Position numbers and translations under genes: made by a program | Shown: in pieces, positions 8,432-19,339 of the stretch | Layout: every line of letters begins with the position of its first letter | How positions within the stretch are numbered: the stretch's first letter is position 1 | From: Bacteroidota bacterium | GTDB taxonomy: Bacteria; Bacteroidota; Rhodothermia; Rhodothermales; UBA10348 | Assembly (NCBI GenBank): GCA_022567305.1 | Contig: JADFHF010000013.1 | Span: forward strand, 1-64,000 | Direction of reading: 5' to 3' | DNA: 64,000 nucleotides | Notes under the pieces: model-generated | What the model was told of the DNA's origin: nothing | The model's database searches: none | What the model saw: only the letters and a program-made list of their open reading frames with translations

Positions 8432-11071
8432 TTAAAAGGCCCGGCTGAAAAATACAGCGTTCAGGAATAATCGTTGACTCCCATACCAATACGCTCGAAA
8501 GCTCAACCTATCCATGAATGCGATAACGCGACCTTCTCCCGCGCGCGCCGCGACGGCTCCGGCGCTGCCGGAGAGCTGCTCGAGTTTGTCGTCAGAAATG
8601 TATCCGCTCAGAAGCGGGCTATCTGAATATATTCCAAGGCCCTGTCCGGGTGATTCTGGAACTTCATAGAATTGACTTCCGATATGAAAAACCGGAAGGG
8701 AATCGCGTAGACCGAATCCAACAGGGTGTGTCGTGTCAACCGACAACGCGAAAATGGATCCACCAATCCGGTGGGCTCCCCTTGCTTCATCCAGTTGATT
8801 ATATGGAAGACCTTGAATCAGCGAATCCGTGTCAAACGATTTTGATTCAATGTCGAGCAGCTCATGGTTCTGAGCCCAGCTAATCGCACCGGACATGGCT
8901 ATGAGCGTGCCTCCGTCTCGTGTCCACGTCGCAAGCGCCTCTGAATTGGGTTCCGTAAGTGAGCCCCCGGGATGCGCAATTACGTCATACTTGGACAGAT
9001 CGATATCACTCAGCAGCCGAATGTCTAAAAGAGAAACGGGAATTCGAAATCGTTCTGACAACAGGTGCCAAAGTTCTCCAGCATTCCCGGAACTGGCACC
9101 TTGACCAGTCAACAATCCTATGGTTGGGAGTACGAGCGATGAAGTACTTGAGCCCCCCAGATCCGGCCCGTCGGGTGTGAGACCCGAAGAGACCGAATAA
9201 AACGTCGTATGATCTTGTTCTGCAGCCTCCACGACAAGCTCGTGGACGAGCGCTGGATCATACGTCTTCGAAGGCGTGTCACGCCCAATGAGCGGAATAA
9301 CAATCGTACCGCTATCAAACCAGGTCTTGCTTCCGTCTAAAAGTACCGAGAAGCGATCCAGCATGACGCGAACGGGCACATCTGCTTTCAGGAAGCGATA
9401 CAATGATCGTGGTGCATAGTATCTATTCCACGGCATCAGGTAGACGTAAGAAGATCTCCCTCCTATGACTTCGCCGCCGTCCAGCTCAACAGCGCCCAGC
9501 AGATCGCCTGTGATGGCATCAGCGCTTCGCCGATACTCACCATAATCAACATCGTGAGCAAGCGGTAGTGTCCATGTGGATACATCGTAAAAGAGCGAAT
9601 CCTGGTAGGTCAGCGTCCGTTCCATGACAGATTTGATGAGTCGCATTTGCCGTTGCGCGAGCGGAATCACGTATGCGCCGCCGGCCTTGAACGTTCGTCC
9701 GTCCATGGACACGTCTTTCGCGAGGGCATAAAGCTGAATGCGGTGTCGTTGCAGGAGTTGGGCTAATTTCTGAGCACGTGTGCGGCCTCGATCCAGCGAT
9801 ACTACATATGCCTTAACCGAATGAATCTCAGCCAACTCAAAGCTTTCTTTATAGAAGTCGCGTTGATTGGTCAAGAGGCGAACCCGAAGAGCAACCCCTG
9901 CGGCGAGCGTAGAAAGAGAAGCCGCGAACTGATTTCGGACAGTGAATGCGTAGTGCAGTACTCCGTCGGCGGCGTCTCGCTCCAGCGCCCTGGAGGAGGC
10001 CTGCTCAAAAAGAATTCCTACGCTGCCGTTGATGTCCGGAAACGAAGATCCTTTTCCATAGAAAAAGTCGTCGAATGACTCGCGCGTGTAGTACTGAGAG
10101 CCGATCCGATCGAGGCCCTCGGCGTGAAACTGAGCGATCGCATCGGTCAGCTCGAACGTCCGTTCCGGTGTATTCGGATTGTTTCTGGACGGAATTCCCG
10201 GTTGGAAAAAGAACGTTGACCCGGTCCCCATTTCATGATGATCCGTAAGAACATGTGGGCGCCACGAATGGAAAATCCTGAGTCGTCCCAGTGATTCGGG
10301 ATGCTGGCCCACGATCCAGTCTCGATTGAGATCAAACCAGTAATGATTGGTCCGGCCACCTGGCCAGGGCTCGTTGTGCTCGCGGTCCTGCGTATCGCTG
10401 ACAGCTACCCCACCCCGGTTTCGATTCGCCCAATTCGTAAACCGGTCGCGCCCATCCGGATTGAACATGGGATCGAGGATGACGACAACGTTTTCCAGGG
10501 CATCTTCCACAGCCGGGCCTTGGGCGGCCGCCAGATGATAAAGGTACAAAACCGCCGCCTCGGTCCCGCTTGCTTCGTTACCGTGCACGCTATATCCTTG
10601 ATATAAGATGACCGGCATGTTCTCGATTTCAGCATCGGTTACGTTTTCAGAATCATCAGACAGCCGAAGATTCTCTTTTCTGATCTCCTCCAGCCGGGCA
10701 TGATTTTGCGGTGACGTGACGATCGCGTGGATCAAATTTCGGCCTTCGTACGACTGAGCATGCACGTTAAGTGTGACGCGATCACTTACCGTGGCGACTG
10801 CATTGAAATAGGCCTCAACCTGATACGGCACGGTGTGCCGGGTTCCGATCTGATGGCCGATAATTTCTTCCGGAGTCGGAATCGATGGATCATACGAACT
10901 GACTCCCGGAAGCGGCATCTCGAGTGGGAGTGGAAGCGTCTGGCCAACCGCGGGTCTGATGATGAGAACGGCTATGGAGAGCATTAGAGCCCGCCACACA
11001 AACGAAAGGGATTCCCCGGAATGGACTGTCATCGAATTGCTTGAATTAGTTCGGATCAAGACGACTCTCAC
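8432..11071 (-). CDS. M14 family zinc carboxypeptidase, secreted
   Basis: [72 protein letters not shown]; hydrophobic N-terminus. Confidence 0.88.
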   Translation of the reverse strand: MRVVLIRTNSSNSMTVHSGESLSFVWRALMLSIAVLIIRPAVGQTLPLPLEMPLPGVSSYDPSIPTPEEIIGHQIGTRHTVPYQVEAYFNAVATVSDRVTLNVHAQSYEGRNLIHAIVTSPQNHARLEEIRKENLRLSDDSENVTDAEIENMPVILYQGYSVHGNEASGTEAAVLYLYHLAAAQGPAVEDALENVVVILDPMFNPDGRDRFTNWANRNRGGVAVSDTQDREHNEPWPGGRTNHYWFDLNRDWIVGQHPESLGRLRIFHSWRPHVLTDHHEMGTGSTFFFQPGIPSRNNPNTPERTFELTDAIAQFHAEGLDRIGSQYYTRESFDDFFYGKGSSFPDINGSVGILFEQASSRALERDAADGVLHYAFTVRNQFAASLSTLAAGVALRVRLLTNQRDFYKESFELAEIHSVKAYVVSLDRGRTRAQKLAQLLQRHRIQLYALAKDVSMDGRTFKAGGAYVIPLAQRQMRLIKSVMERTLTYQDSLFYDVSTWTLPLAHDVDYGEYRRSADAITGDLLGAVELDGGEVIGGRSSYVYLMPWNRYYAPRSLYRFLKADVPVRVMLDRFSVLLDGSKTWFDSGTIVIPLIGRDTPSKTYDPALVHELVVEAAEQDHTTFYSVSSGLTPDGPDLGGSSTSSLVLPTIGLLTGQGASSGNAGELWHLLSERFRIPVSLLDIRLLSDIDLSKYDVIAHPGGSLTEPNSEALATWTRDGGTLIAMSGAISWAQNHELLDIESKSFDTDSLIQGLPYNQLDEARGAHRIGGSIFALSVDTTHPVGFGLRDSLPVFHIGSQFYEVPESPGQGLGIYSDSPLLSGYISDDKLEQLSGSAGAVAARAGEGRVIAFMDRLSFRAYWYGSQRLFLNAVFFSRAF

Positions 11072-12186
11072 TAGGCTCTTTTGTACAAGTAAGCCAGGGG
11101 TTCCAGCCTACCTCCGTCGGCATCCGCCACGGAGAATGTGCCCTCTCCACCCCAGATTTCAGCACCACCCACCACGCCGTCGGCGTTCAGCGAATAGAAT
11201 TTCACATTGAAATTTGGTCGACCCTGGTCATCCTGAAGTCGCGCGAGTTTCGTATGATCAGCGATTCGTTGGCAGGCGAAGAGACACGCATCCTGCGGGG
11301 AATCTCCCATGCGCATCCGTTCAACGATCAGGAAGCTGCACAGATTTTCAAGATTCGCCTCACCTCGCCCCGTTGATCCCGCAGCGCCAATCTCATTGTC
11401 CACATAACACCCGGCGCCGATGATGGGAGAATCGCCCACGCGGCCCGGAATTTTATACGAAAGTCCAGACGTCGTGGTCACGCCCGAGATATTACCCGAA
11501 AGGTCGATCGCGGAGCAGTGGATCGTTCCCATGTGTCGCTCCTCCGGGGAAAAGTTCTGACCAACGTTTTTGTCACTCGGATCATGAGGCGGCAGGTAGT
11601 CATCTCTGTCGGAGAGGTTTTCTTTCCATTTTACCCAGCGCTCTCGTGCATGGTCTGTTAGCAGGTCCTCAACTTCGAAACCATGCATGGTGGCAAACTT
11701 CTGCGCCCCTTTGCCGACAAGAAGCACATGATCGCTTCGCTGCAGAACGAGCCGGGCCACTTTCGACGGGTACATGATCCCTTCAATCGCCCCTACTCCA
11801 CCTGCTCGGCTGGTCGGACCGTGCATAATGCATGAGTCTAATTGCACCACTCCTTCTTCATTGGGAAGTCCCCCGTACCCTACACTTGAATCATTGGGAT
11901 CCTCCTCTACAAGGTTTACTCCAGCTACGACGGCATCAATGGCATCCGCACCGCTCTGAATCACTTCCATAGCCTTGAGAACCGTTCGCCGTCCATTCGC
12001 GCTTGAAATCGCCACGGGACCGGCAACCCGATTTTTAGCCGGTGGATAAATCTCTCCAAGGGCTTTTGCAGAAGGCAATACTGAGGCACCGATGCCAGCC
12101 AGAGCCCCTGCTTTTAAGAAATCACGCCGGGAAGTTAAATTTGAAGTCGCCATGGAATTTTTCTCCGTGTTGGACTCGTAGTACAT
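11071..12186 (-). CDS. N(4)-(beta-N-acetylglucosaminyl)-L-asparaginase (glycosylasparaginase, Ntn hydrolase) with Tat-like signal
   Basis: SRRDFLKAGALAGIGASVLPSAKA Tat-like signal; DAIDAVVAGVNLVEEDP; autocleavage-type HMGTIHCSAIDLSGNISGVTTTSGLSYKIPGRVGDSPIIGAGCYVDN. Start may be 12153 (MATSN). Confidence 0.92.
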   Translation of the reverse strand: MYYESNTEKNSMATSNLTSRRDFLKAGALAGIGASVLPSAKALGEIYPPAKNRVAGPVAISSANGRRTVLKAMEVIQSGADAIDAVVAGVNLVEEDPNDSSVGYGGLPNEEGVVQLDSCIMHGPTSRAGGVGAIEGIMYPSKVARLVLQRSDHVLLVGKGAQKFATMHGFEVEDLLTDHARERWVKWKENLSDRDDYLPPHDPSDKNVGQNFSPEERHMGTIHCSAIDLSGNISGVTTTSGLSYKIPGRVGDSPIIGAGCYVDNEIGAAGSTGRGEANLENLCSFLIVERMRMGDSPQDACLFACQRIADHTKLARLQDDQGRPNFNVKFYSLNADGVVGGAEIWGGEGTFSVADADGGRLEPLAYLYKRA

Positions 12187-12251
12187 TTGTGAAATGAGCG
12201 CACCCGGTGGGAAACTGCTCGCTCGTCTAAAGTAAACTGTAACGTAAGAAA

Positions 12252-12908
12252 GTGGACTCTGCGGATCAAAGACTGAAACCGGATATCGGTCGTCTTCATG
12301 TGATTACTGATTTCCACTTCCAGCAGCGATTTTCTCACGCTGAATTGGCGAGATATGCTATTGACGGCGGGGCCGACACGATACAGTTCCGACAAAAAGG
12401 AGGAGCCATCGGGAATCGGTTGGTGGCCGCCAGGGAGACCGCCTCGGAGTGCCAGGCCTCAGACGTACCGTTAATCATAGACGACGACATTACACTGCTC
12501 CTGGCTACGGAGGCGGCCGGAGTTCACCTGGGTTCGACAGATTTACCGGTGGCGGTTGCTCGCTCAATCTTAGGGAATCGTTATCTGATTGGTGGTACAG
12601 CTACAACGGTCGAACAAGCACTGAAAGCCGAGTCTGATGGGGCTGATTATATCGGATTCGGTCCGGTATATCGGACGCATTCGAAATCAAATCCGGCATC
12701 TGTCAAAGGGATCGCAGGGCTGAAGGTCGTATGTAACGACGTCTCCATTCCGGTGATTGCGATCGCGGGTATAACCGTTGATCGAATTGAAGAGGTGTTG
12801 GGTTCGGGCGCACATGGAGTCGCGGTGATGGCTGCAGTCACGATGGCAGAAAACCCGCGCGAAGCCACACTAAGACTTAGAGAAGAGATCGAGCATTGCA
12901 CAATGTAG
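12252..12908 (+). CDS. thiE: Thiamine-phosphate synthase
   Basis: DGGADTIQFRQKGG, LLATEAAGVHLGSTDLPVAVAR, YIGFGPVYRTHSK, VIAIAGITVDRIEEVLGSGAHGVAVMAAV; GTG start. Confidence 0.93.
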   Translation: MDSADQRLKPDIGRLHVITDFHFQQRFSHAELARYAIDGGADTIQFRQKGGAIGNRLVAARETASECQASDVPLIIDDDITLLLATEAAGVHLGSTDLPVAVARSILGNRYLIGGTATTVEQALKAESDGADYIGFGPVYRTHSKSNPASVKGIAGLKVVCNDVSIPVIAIAGITVDRIEEVLGSGAHGVAVMAAVTMAENPREATLRLREEIEHCTM

Positions 12909-12989
12909 ATTCAGCAGTGTAAGTTCAGCAACGTAGTTTGAGCCGTGTCGGTTCAGCAATGTAGTTTCAGCAATCTAGGATCAGCAATC
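12906..12989. repeat. 14-bp direct tandem repeat, 6 degenerate units, consensus about TAGNTTCAGCAATG
   Basis: TAGATTCAGCAGTG / TAAGTTCAGCAACG / TAGTTTGAGCCGTG / TCGGTTCAGCAATG / TAGTTTCAGCAATC / TAGGATCAGCAATC, contiguous with no gaps. Confidence 0.9.
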
Positions 12990-13034
12990 TCTCCATAGTT
13001 TAGAGAGTGCTGTTATATCTTCGACAATAGCGAT

Positions 13035-14186
13035 TTGGAAGAAACTACCATGCCCATGTCCACCATTGACTTCAGTATCATTTCGAAGCGCCAGGAACAG
13101 TTGCGCGAGCTCCTCAGGGAAGCGCAACTGGAAGCGATCGCCATCAATCCCGGTCCGAGTTTGGTCTATTTGACCGGCTTTCACTTTCATTTGAGTGAAC
13201 GACCCGTAATCTTTCTACTGCCCGTTAAGGGCACTCCTTCTCTCGTTCTACCGGAACTCGAATCGCAAAAGGTGGCATCAGCTTCTTTCGAAATACTGTC
13301 TTTTACATATGGCGAGCCACTGGAAACGTGGGGACCCGCTTTTGAAGCTGGTGCATCGGCTGTGGCCCTTGACGGCCTCTCGGTTGGCGTTGAGCCCGGG
13401 AATTTGCGCGTGTTGGAGCTTCGTCTCCTTGAAGGCGCAGCACCCAACGCCTCCTTTGTATCGGGTGCGGACGTGATCGCGTCCCTCCGCATGCAGAAAG
13501 ATGAAAATGAGCTCAATCTGATGCGTGAAGCGACCAAAATTGCAGAAGGAGCCCTACAGGATACGCTGGCGCACGTCAAGGAAAATGTGTCTGAAAGAGA
13601 AATCTCAGGTACGCTAATCAGATATATGCTGGAACGCGGATCCGAAGGCGAGCTTCCATTTCAGCCTATCATCGCGTTCGGCGCGAATTCGGCCAATCCA
13701 CATGCGGTCCCGTCGGATTATGCCCTTCAACGAGGAGATCTCGTTCTCTTTGACTGGGGAGCCAACTATAGAGGTTATTTTTCCGATCTCACGAGAATGT
13801 TTGCACTCGGTGAACCTGAACCCGAATTGCGAAAAATCGTCGAGATCGTTCAGCAAAGTAATGCAGCCGGTCGACAACGGGTGGCTCCGGGACGTACCGT
13901 CGGAGACATTGATTCCGCCTCGCGGGGCATAATCGAAGAGGCTGGATATGGAGAGTTCTTTACCCATCGAACCGGGCACGGCCTTGGACTGGAAGTTCAC
14001 GAGGCTCCGTATGTGCGTGGTGACAGTGACCAGATTCTCGAGCCGGGGATGACATTCACGATTGAACCCGGCATTTATCTGAATGGACGTGGAGGCGCCC
14101 GTATCGAGGACGATATGGTTGTTACGCAAACGGGTGGCGAAAGCATCAGCACGATTTCAAGAGATCTCGGAATACTTGGCATATGA
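13035..14186 (+). CDS. M24 family Xaa-Pro peptidase
   Basis: VYLTGFHFHLSERP, FDWGANYRGYFSDLTRMFALG, FTHRTGHGLGLEVHEAPYVRG, PGMTFTIEPGIYL, GGARIEDDMVVT. Confidence 0.93.
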   Translation: MEETTMPMSTIDFSIISKRQEQLRELLREAQLEAIAINPGPSLVYLTGFHFHLSERPVIFLLPVKGTPSLVLPELESQKVASASFEILSFTYGEPLETWGPAFEAGASAVALDGLSVGVEPGNLRVLELRLLEGAAPNASFVSGADVIASLRMQKDENELNLMREATKIAEGALQDTLAHVKENVSEREISGTLIRYMLERGSEGELPFQPIIAFGANSANPHAVPSDYALQRGDLVLFDWGANYRGYFSDLTRMFALGEPEPELRKIVEIVQQSNAAGRQRVAPGRTVGDIDSASRGIIEEAGYGEFFTHRTGHGLGLEVHEAPYVRGDSDQILEPGMTFTIEPGIYLNGRGGARIEDDMVVTQTGGESISTISRDLGILGI

Positions 14187-15613
14187 CCGCTCCTAATCGA
14201 ATTGTGATTTTTGCGGCGGGCGATTCTGATGCCGAATGGCTCTCCAATCAGGTATCAGGGCGGGAAGAGAGCGGCTTCGCCGTTGAATTGGTCGTCTCAT
14301 ACAGCGGCCAACTGGACGATAAACATTTGAGCCGAGCCGATGCCATCGTCGTTGATTCGTCTCTGGGAAGCGAAACAACACAACATCTCTTGTACGAGTT
14401 GATGATGCGGCAATCTTCGCTTCCGATCATTCTCTGTATTGATGCAGATCAGGAAGGTGAGTTTCCGGACGCCGTTCGTCAGGGAGCGCAGGACTTTATT
14501 ATCAAGGGTTCTGATTCCGCGGAAATCATTCAACGAGTGTTTCTTCACGCCCTGGATCGCGCACAAATCCTGCGCGCTACACAAGAGGCCGAGGAACGCG
14601 TCCGTGCCATCATCGAGAATATCTCGGACGGAATTCTCATCGTGGATGAAGCCGATACCATACTGTTCGCAAACCCGGCGTGCGAACTCATCTTGAATAG
14701 GCAGTTGATCGAACTGCTGGGGGCCCCACTGGAACTCGAGATTCCTAAAGCCGCGGATGCGACCGTTGAAATTCAACACACTCCCGATTCCTCCATTGTA
14801 GCCTCTCTCAGGTGGGTCCCGATTCGTTGGGAGGGTCGCGATGTTAGACTGTATACCATTCGCGATGTCTCTGTCGAATTCGAAATCAGAGAGCAGTTGC
14901 AGAAGACGAAAGATGAAGCCGAGCGGTTGGCGGCTCTAAAAACGTCGTTCCTCGCCAATATGAGTCACGAGTTGCGCATGCCGCTCGCAAGCATGATTGG
15001 CTTTGCGCAATTGATCGAAGAGGGGATCGATCACGAGGAGTACAAGGAATTCGCCGGGATGATTGTTGAAGGTGGCAACAAACTCCTGGAGACGATTAAC
15101 TCCATCCTTGAACTCACCCGTCTTGACGCCCAAACGGTCGAGATGCGTAAACAACTGATATCGCTGGAAAACAGCGCAAACGAAGTCGTGAATAGTCTTC
15201 GACCGTTGCTCGATGAAAAGACGATAACGGTCCAGATAACCGTAGAAGGTATCGATACGATCACGGCCGACCCGCTCATCATTCGGAGAATATTTAACAA
15301 TCTCATCGGGAACGCTATCAAATTTACCAAAAACGGCAGCATCACGATTTCGTTTGTGGGCACCGATGATGCTGTCCGATGCGAAATATCGGATTCCGGG
15401 ATTGGAATTGATCCGGAGTTTCTACCCCATGTATTTGACGAGTTCGCTCAGGAGAGTACTGGAAGGGGTCGAACGCACGGTGGAACGGGGCTCGGACTGA
15501 CCATCACCCAACGACTGGTCTCCGCGCTCTCTGGTTCTATTGAAGTGTCGAGCAAGAAGGGTCGGGGCTCCACGTTTACGTTGGTCTTCCCCAGGCTTGC
15601 CAGCCAGGAATAG
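14183..15613 (+). CDS. Receiver-like + PAS + sensor histidine kinase
   Basis: N-terminal receiver-like domain (ADAIVVDSSLG, AQDFIIKGS), PAS (IIENISDGILIVDEADTILFANPA), HisKA (KTSFLANMSHELRMPLASMIGFAQLI), HATPase_c (NLIGNAIKFTKNG, GTGLGLTITQRLV). ATGA overlap with upstream gene. Confidence 0.92.
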   Translation: MTAPNRIVIFAAGDSDAEWLSNQVSGREESGFAVELVVSYSGQLDDKHLSRADAIVVDSSLGSETTQHLLYELMMRQSSLPIILCIDADQEGEFPDAVRQGAQDFIIKGSDSAEIIQRVFLHALDRAQILRATQEAEERVRAIIENISDGILIVDEADTILFANPACELILNRQLIELLGAPLELEIPKAADATVEIQHTPDSSIVASLRWVPIRWEGRDVRLYTIRDVSVEFEIREQLQKTKDEAERLAALKTSFLANMSHELRMPLASMIGFAQLIEEGIDHEEYKEFAGMIVEGGNKLLETINSILELTRLDAQTVEMRKQLISLENSANEVVNSLRPLLDEKTITVQITVEGIDTITADPLIIRRIFNNLIGNAIKFTKNGSITISFVGTDDAVRCEISDSGIGIDPEFLPHVFDEFAQESTGRGRTHGGTGLGLTITQRLVSALSGSIEVSSKKGRGSTFTLVFPRLASQE

Positions 15614-15643
15614 GTCCCAACCGACTCGTACACCGAGACCATT

Positions 15644-16831
15644 ATGGATACGGCACTCATCACAGAACCAACGACATTATTCGCGTTTCTGGCGGCCATC
15701 CTTGGTGGCGTCTTCTGGTTGAGTACGGTGGCAAAGTTCAAGCGTTTTTTCGAATTGATGCCTCCAGTCATATGGGCCTACTTTCTACCGATGTTCACGA
15801 CCACGTTTGGCGTGACACCAGACAGCTCTGTCCTCTACGATTGGATGTCCCGGTACTTGCTTCCTTTCTCTCTTTTTCTGCTGATGATCACCGTCGATCT
15901 CCCCGCGATTCTGAAGCTCGGACCGGTAGCGCTCATCATGATGCTAACCGGTACCGTTGGCATCGTCATCGGTGGTCCCATCGCACTTCTCGTGTTTGGT
16001 GGTATGCTGCCGGAAGATGCCTGGAAGGGATTCGCTGCGCTTTCTGGGAGCTGGATTGGGGGCACTGCGAATATGATTGCCATGAAAGAGAGTGTGGGGA
16101 CCCCCGATGCGATGTTGGGTCCCATCATCGTGGTGGACACGGTCGTCGGATACGGTTGGATGGGAATACTCATTTTCTTGAGCGCTGTACAGAAAAAATT
16201 TGATCACTGGGTTAACGCCGATACGACGGTGATCGAAGAAACCAACAAGCGACTCGTCGAAATGGACACGACGAGAATACCGTCGTCAATTGCGGACCTG
16301 GCCGGAATCGTCGGGGTGGCTTTTGCTGCAACGGTAATCGCTATTAATATCGCCGGTTCGTTACCAAAATTGGGCGATCCGACGATTATCAGCGCTACGA
16401 CATGGGCCGTCCTCATGGTCGTAACCATAGGACTGATCCTTTCCTTTACGCCCATGCGTCACATGGAAAGAGCGGGAGCTTCGCGAATTGGTTTTCTCGC
16501 CCTATATCTTCTGTTGACATCCATTGGTGCGAAAGCAAACCTGCTTGCAGTGCTGGAAGCACCGGTCTTTCTCGCGGCCGGAGCGCTGTGGATCGCGATT
16601 CACGTGGGCTTACTCATCATTGTTGCAAAATGGGTTCGCGCCCCTCTGTTCTTTGTGGCGACCGGCAGCATGGCTAACATCGGTGGGGCCGCGAGCGCGC
16701 CGATCGTCGCGAGCGTCTATCTCCCTGCGATGGCACCGGTGGGCCTGCTCATGGCTGTAACCGGTTACATCCTCGGGATTTACGCAGCGATCGGCTGTGC
16801 CTGGCTATTAGGATTCGTGGCAGGTATGTGA
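15644..16831 (+). CDS. DUF819 family membrane protein
   Basis: Multi-TM; FEGMLPEDAWKG-like region GGMLPEDAWKGFAALSGSWIGGTANMIAMKESVGTPDAMLGPIIVVDTVVGYGWMGILI is typical of the DUF819/YjcL family. Confidence 0.85.
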   Translation: MDTALITEPTTLFAFLAAILGGVFWLSTVAKFKRFFELMPPVIWAYFLPMFTTTFGVTPDSSVLYDWMSRYLLPFSLFLLMITVDLPAILKLGPVALIMMLTGTVGIVIGGPIALLVFGGMLPEDAWKGFAALSGSWIGGTANMIAMKESVGTPDAMLGPIIVVDTVVGYGWMGILIFLSAVQKKFDHWVNADTTVIEETNKRLVEMDTTRIPSSIADLAGIVGVAFAATVIAINIAGSLPKLGDPTIISATTWAVLMVVTIGLILSFTPMRHMERAGASRIGFLALYLLLTSIGAKANLLAVLEAPVFLAAGALWIAIHVGLLIIVAKWVRAPLFFVATGSMANIGGAASAPIVASVYLPAMAPVGLLMAVTGYILGIYAAIGCAWLLGFVAGM

Positions 16832-16845
16832 TGAATGGTGCGAAG

Positions 16846-18633
16846 TCACTTGACTAACGTACTTAGCTGCTCGGCCTCATCGACCAGCCCGGCGATCATT
16901 TGAACACCGGCACTCCAGAAGTTCTTGTCCCTCAGATCTATGTCCATTCTGGAGAGAAGTACGTGAGGCCAATCGGATCCTCCTGCACTAAGAAGTTCCA
17001 AATATTGGTCAGCGAAACTCTCCCCGATTTCTTGATAACGCTGATAGAGGGCCAATACAAGAAGCTCACCGAATGCATAAGCGTAAACGTAGCCGGGAGT
17101 ATGAAGAAAGTGCGGGATGTAGCTCCACCAGATTTTGTAATTATCGGTAAGCTCGACGCTCTCGCCGAACATAGCCTGTTGGGTCTCCAGCCAGACCTCA
17201 GAGAATCTATCGACAGACAACTCTCCCGTTTCTCTTCTCTCCGCGTGGATTCGATCTTCGAAGCGATACATTGATATCTGCCGAAATACGGTCGCAAACG
17301 TGTCGTCAATTTTTCCCATCACCATGGCCAAACGATTCCGAGGATCTTCCTCTTTCTTGATAAGACTTTGAAACGTCAGCATCTCACCGAAGACGGACGC
17401 CGTTTCCGCGGTCGTAAGCGGCGTATCGGCGTGAAAGATTCCCTGATCGCGGGAGAGATATTGATGAACCCCGTGCCCCAACTCATGAGCCAGCGTCTGG
17501 ACGTCCCGGACACGGCCCGTATAATTCATCAAGATGTATGGATGAGTACTGGGAACTGCCCCATGGCTAAACGCGCCACCGCGTTTGTTAGGGGCCAAAG
17601 CGGCATCAATCCAGTTCTCCGAGAAAAAGAGCTTTACGATCTCCCCCATTTTTGGATGAAACTCGGCGTAGGCTTCGGTGACGATTTCTGTCGATTTCGC
17701 CCAGGTGACTCTCGTATCTGACTCACCCATGGGAGCATACCGATCGTAATCGTAGAGGTCATCGTATCCAAGCATTCGCTTCTTGATGCCGTAATACTTT
17801 TCTACAATACCATAACCACTCGTCACCGCCTCTACGAGAGATGCCACGGTCTCGTCGTCGACCTCATTCGATAGATTCCTAGAGGAAATCCAGGTCGGGT
17901 ATGCTCTCAGACGATCATCCGTGGCTTTGTCCGCCAGAATCGTGTTGAAGATGAATGCCAGAGGCCTAGCCCGCTCGGTCAGTCCAGCAGTAAATGCTTC
18001 GGCGGCTTTCTTTCTCTCCGCTCGGTCCGCGCCATGGAGTTTGGACAAAATCTCTTGTTGTGTGAGAAGATCTCCCTCATAGTCGTATCGGGCATCCGAG
18101 AGTGATTCATCGAAGAATCGATTCCAGGCGGCGCGTCCGGTCACGGCTTTTTCGATCAGAATTTTTTCCTCGGGCTCGGAGAGCAAATGCTTTCGCTGAG
18201 CCCGCTGAACCTCTAAAAAATGTCTAAAGTAGTTTAATTCGGCAGCTTCTAGCAGGTGGTTAGCCGCTGCCTCTTCCAGGGCCACCCACTCGAGCTCGAA
18301 AAAGATCAGGTTCGAGGAAATCTGCGTGTATCGCTCTCGCACCTCCTGAAGAAGAGCTCCTCGCTCAGGATCCGCCGTATCCGTCGACCAGTCCAAAAAC
18401 GCATATGTAGTCGATCGACCGGCCTTATCCTGAATCTCACCGAGCCGATTCATGGCTATGGCCAGATCCAGCGCCTCGAGTCCGGCGACTTTTGTTCGAT
18501 ACGATTTGGCGAAGTCCTCCGCGAGCTGTGCACACGACGTTAGATCCGTTCTCAAATCGTCCACGTCTCTATACAAATCGTCCAAATCCCAGTGAATATC
18601 TTCGGCGCCCGAGACAAATGGTGTCTTCTCCAT
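16846..18633 (-). CDS. pepF: M3 family oligoendopeptidase F
   Basis: VQTLAHELGHGVHQYLSRDQG (HExxH), TAETASVFGEMLTFQ, HFLHTPGYVYAYAFGELLVLALYQRY. Confidence 0.93.
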   Translation of the reverse strand: MEKTPFVSGAEDIHWDLDDLYRDVDDLRTDLTSCAQLAEDFAKSYRTKVAGLEALDLAIAMNRLGEIQDKAGRSTTYAFLDWSTDTADPERGALLQEVRERYTQISSNLIFFELEWVALEEAAANHLLEAAELNYFRHFLEVQRAQRKHLLSEPEEKILIEKAVTGRAAWNRFFDESLSDARYDYEGDLLTQQEILSKLHGADRAERKKAAEAFTAGLTERARPLAFIFNTILADKATDDRLRAYPTWISSRNLSNEVDDETVASLVEAVTSGYGIVEKYYGIKKRMLGYDDLYDYDRYAPMGESDTRVTWAKSTEIVTEAYAEFHPKMGEIVKLFFSENWIDAALAPNKRGGAFSHGAVPSTHPYILMNYTGRVRDVQTLAHELGHGVHQYLSRDQGIFHADTPLTTAETASVFGEMLTFQSLIKKEEDPRNRLAMVMGKIDDTFATVFRQISMYRFEDRIHAERRETGELSVDRFSEVWLETQQAMFGESVELTDNYKIWWSYIPHFLHTPGYVYAYAFGELLVLALYQRYQEIGESFADQYLELLSAGGSDWPHVLLSRMDIDLRDKNFWSAGVQMIAGLVDEAEQLSTLVK

Positions 18634-18715
18634 GAATGCAGTAACGATCGTTGATTGATAGTGAACTAAACCATGCGCCAGTCCGTTTGTAGGTTGAGAA
18701 ACGCGGACGCGCGAG

Positions 18716-19327
18716 TTGAATCCGCAATCCTACGAACATCTCCGAAATTGGCTTCGCGTGAACGCAATCAAATTTTATTTCGTCTTCCTATTCCTCCTCC
18801 CGGCGCTTTTGGCGGGCTGTGGAGCGTCCGAGCGGGAAACCCCGGCCGAATTCACCGAATTTGAATCGATTGCACAAGCCGGGAAAAGAGTCGAACTGAA
18901 TCTACCACTTCCCGAGTTCGCCGAAGCCACCTTGTCGGGTGGGACTTTCACGTCGGAGTCCTTCGAAGGACGATTAACCCTTGTAAATTTCTGGGCCACG
19001 TGGTGCGGACCCTGCATTATCGAAATTCCGGAACTTGTCGCGTTACACGATGAGTGGTCCGATCAGCCCTTCGAAATCGTAGGTGTTTCGATGGACCCGG
19101 AGGGATTCGAGATCGTGGAGGCATTCGCAACGGAGTTTCAGATCTCGTACCCCATCATCCTGGATGAAGGCGATTTGGCCGACGCTTTTGGAGGGGTTTA
19201 TGCTCTCCCCACCACTTTCCTGGTAGATGAAAGCGGTACGATCGTATATCGGTTCATCGGTCTGTTCCCGTTTGAGGAAATGCGTGAACACATGAACGAG
19301 CTTCTCGAAAGAGCAGAAGCCAGCTGA
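18716..19327 (+). CDS. TlpA/ResA-like thiol-disulfide oxidoreductase lipoprotein
   Basis: Lipobox LPALLAGC; LVNFWATWCGPCIIEIPELVALHDEW; cis-Pro region YALPTTFLVDESGTIVYRFIG. Confidence 0.93.
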   Translation: MNPQSYEHLRNWLRVNAIKFYFVFLFLLPALLAGCGASERETPAEFTEFESIAQAGKRVELNLPLPEFAEATLSGGTFTSESFEGRLTLVNFWATWCGPCIIEIPELVALHDEWSDQPFEIVGVSMDPEGFEIVEAFATEFQISYPIILDEGDLADAFGGVYALPTTFLVDESGTIVYRFIGLFPFEEMREHMNELLERAEAS

Positions 19328-19339
19328 TCGTCGTCGGCT

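Noticed and set aside
12906-12989. CRISPR array interpretation of the 14-bp repeats
   Set aside because: Units are contiguous without spacers, too short, and there are no cas genes.
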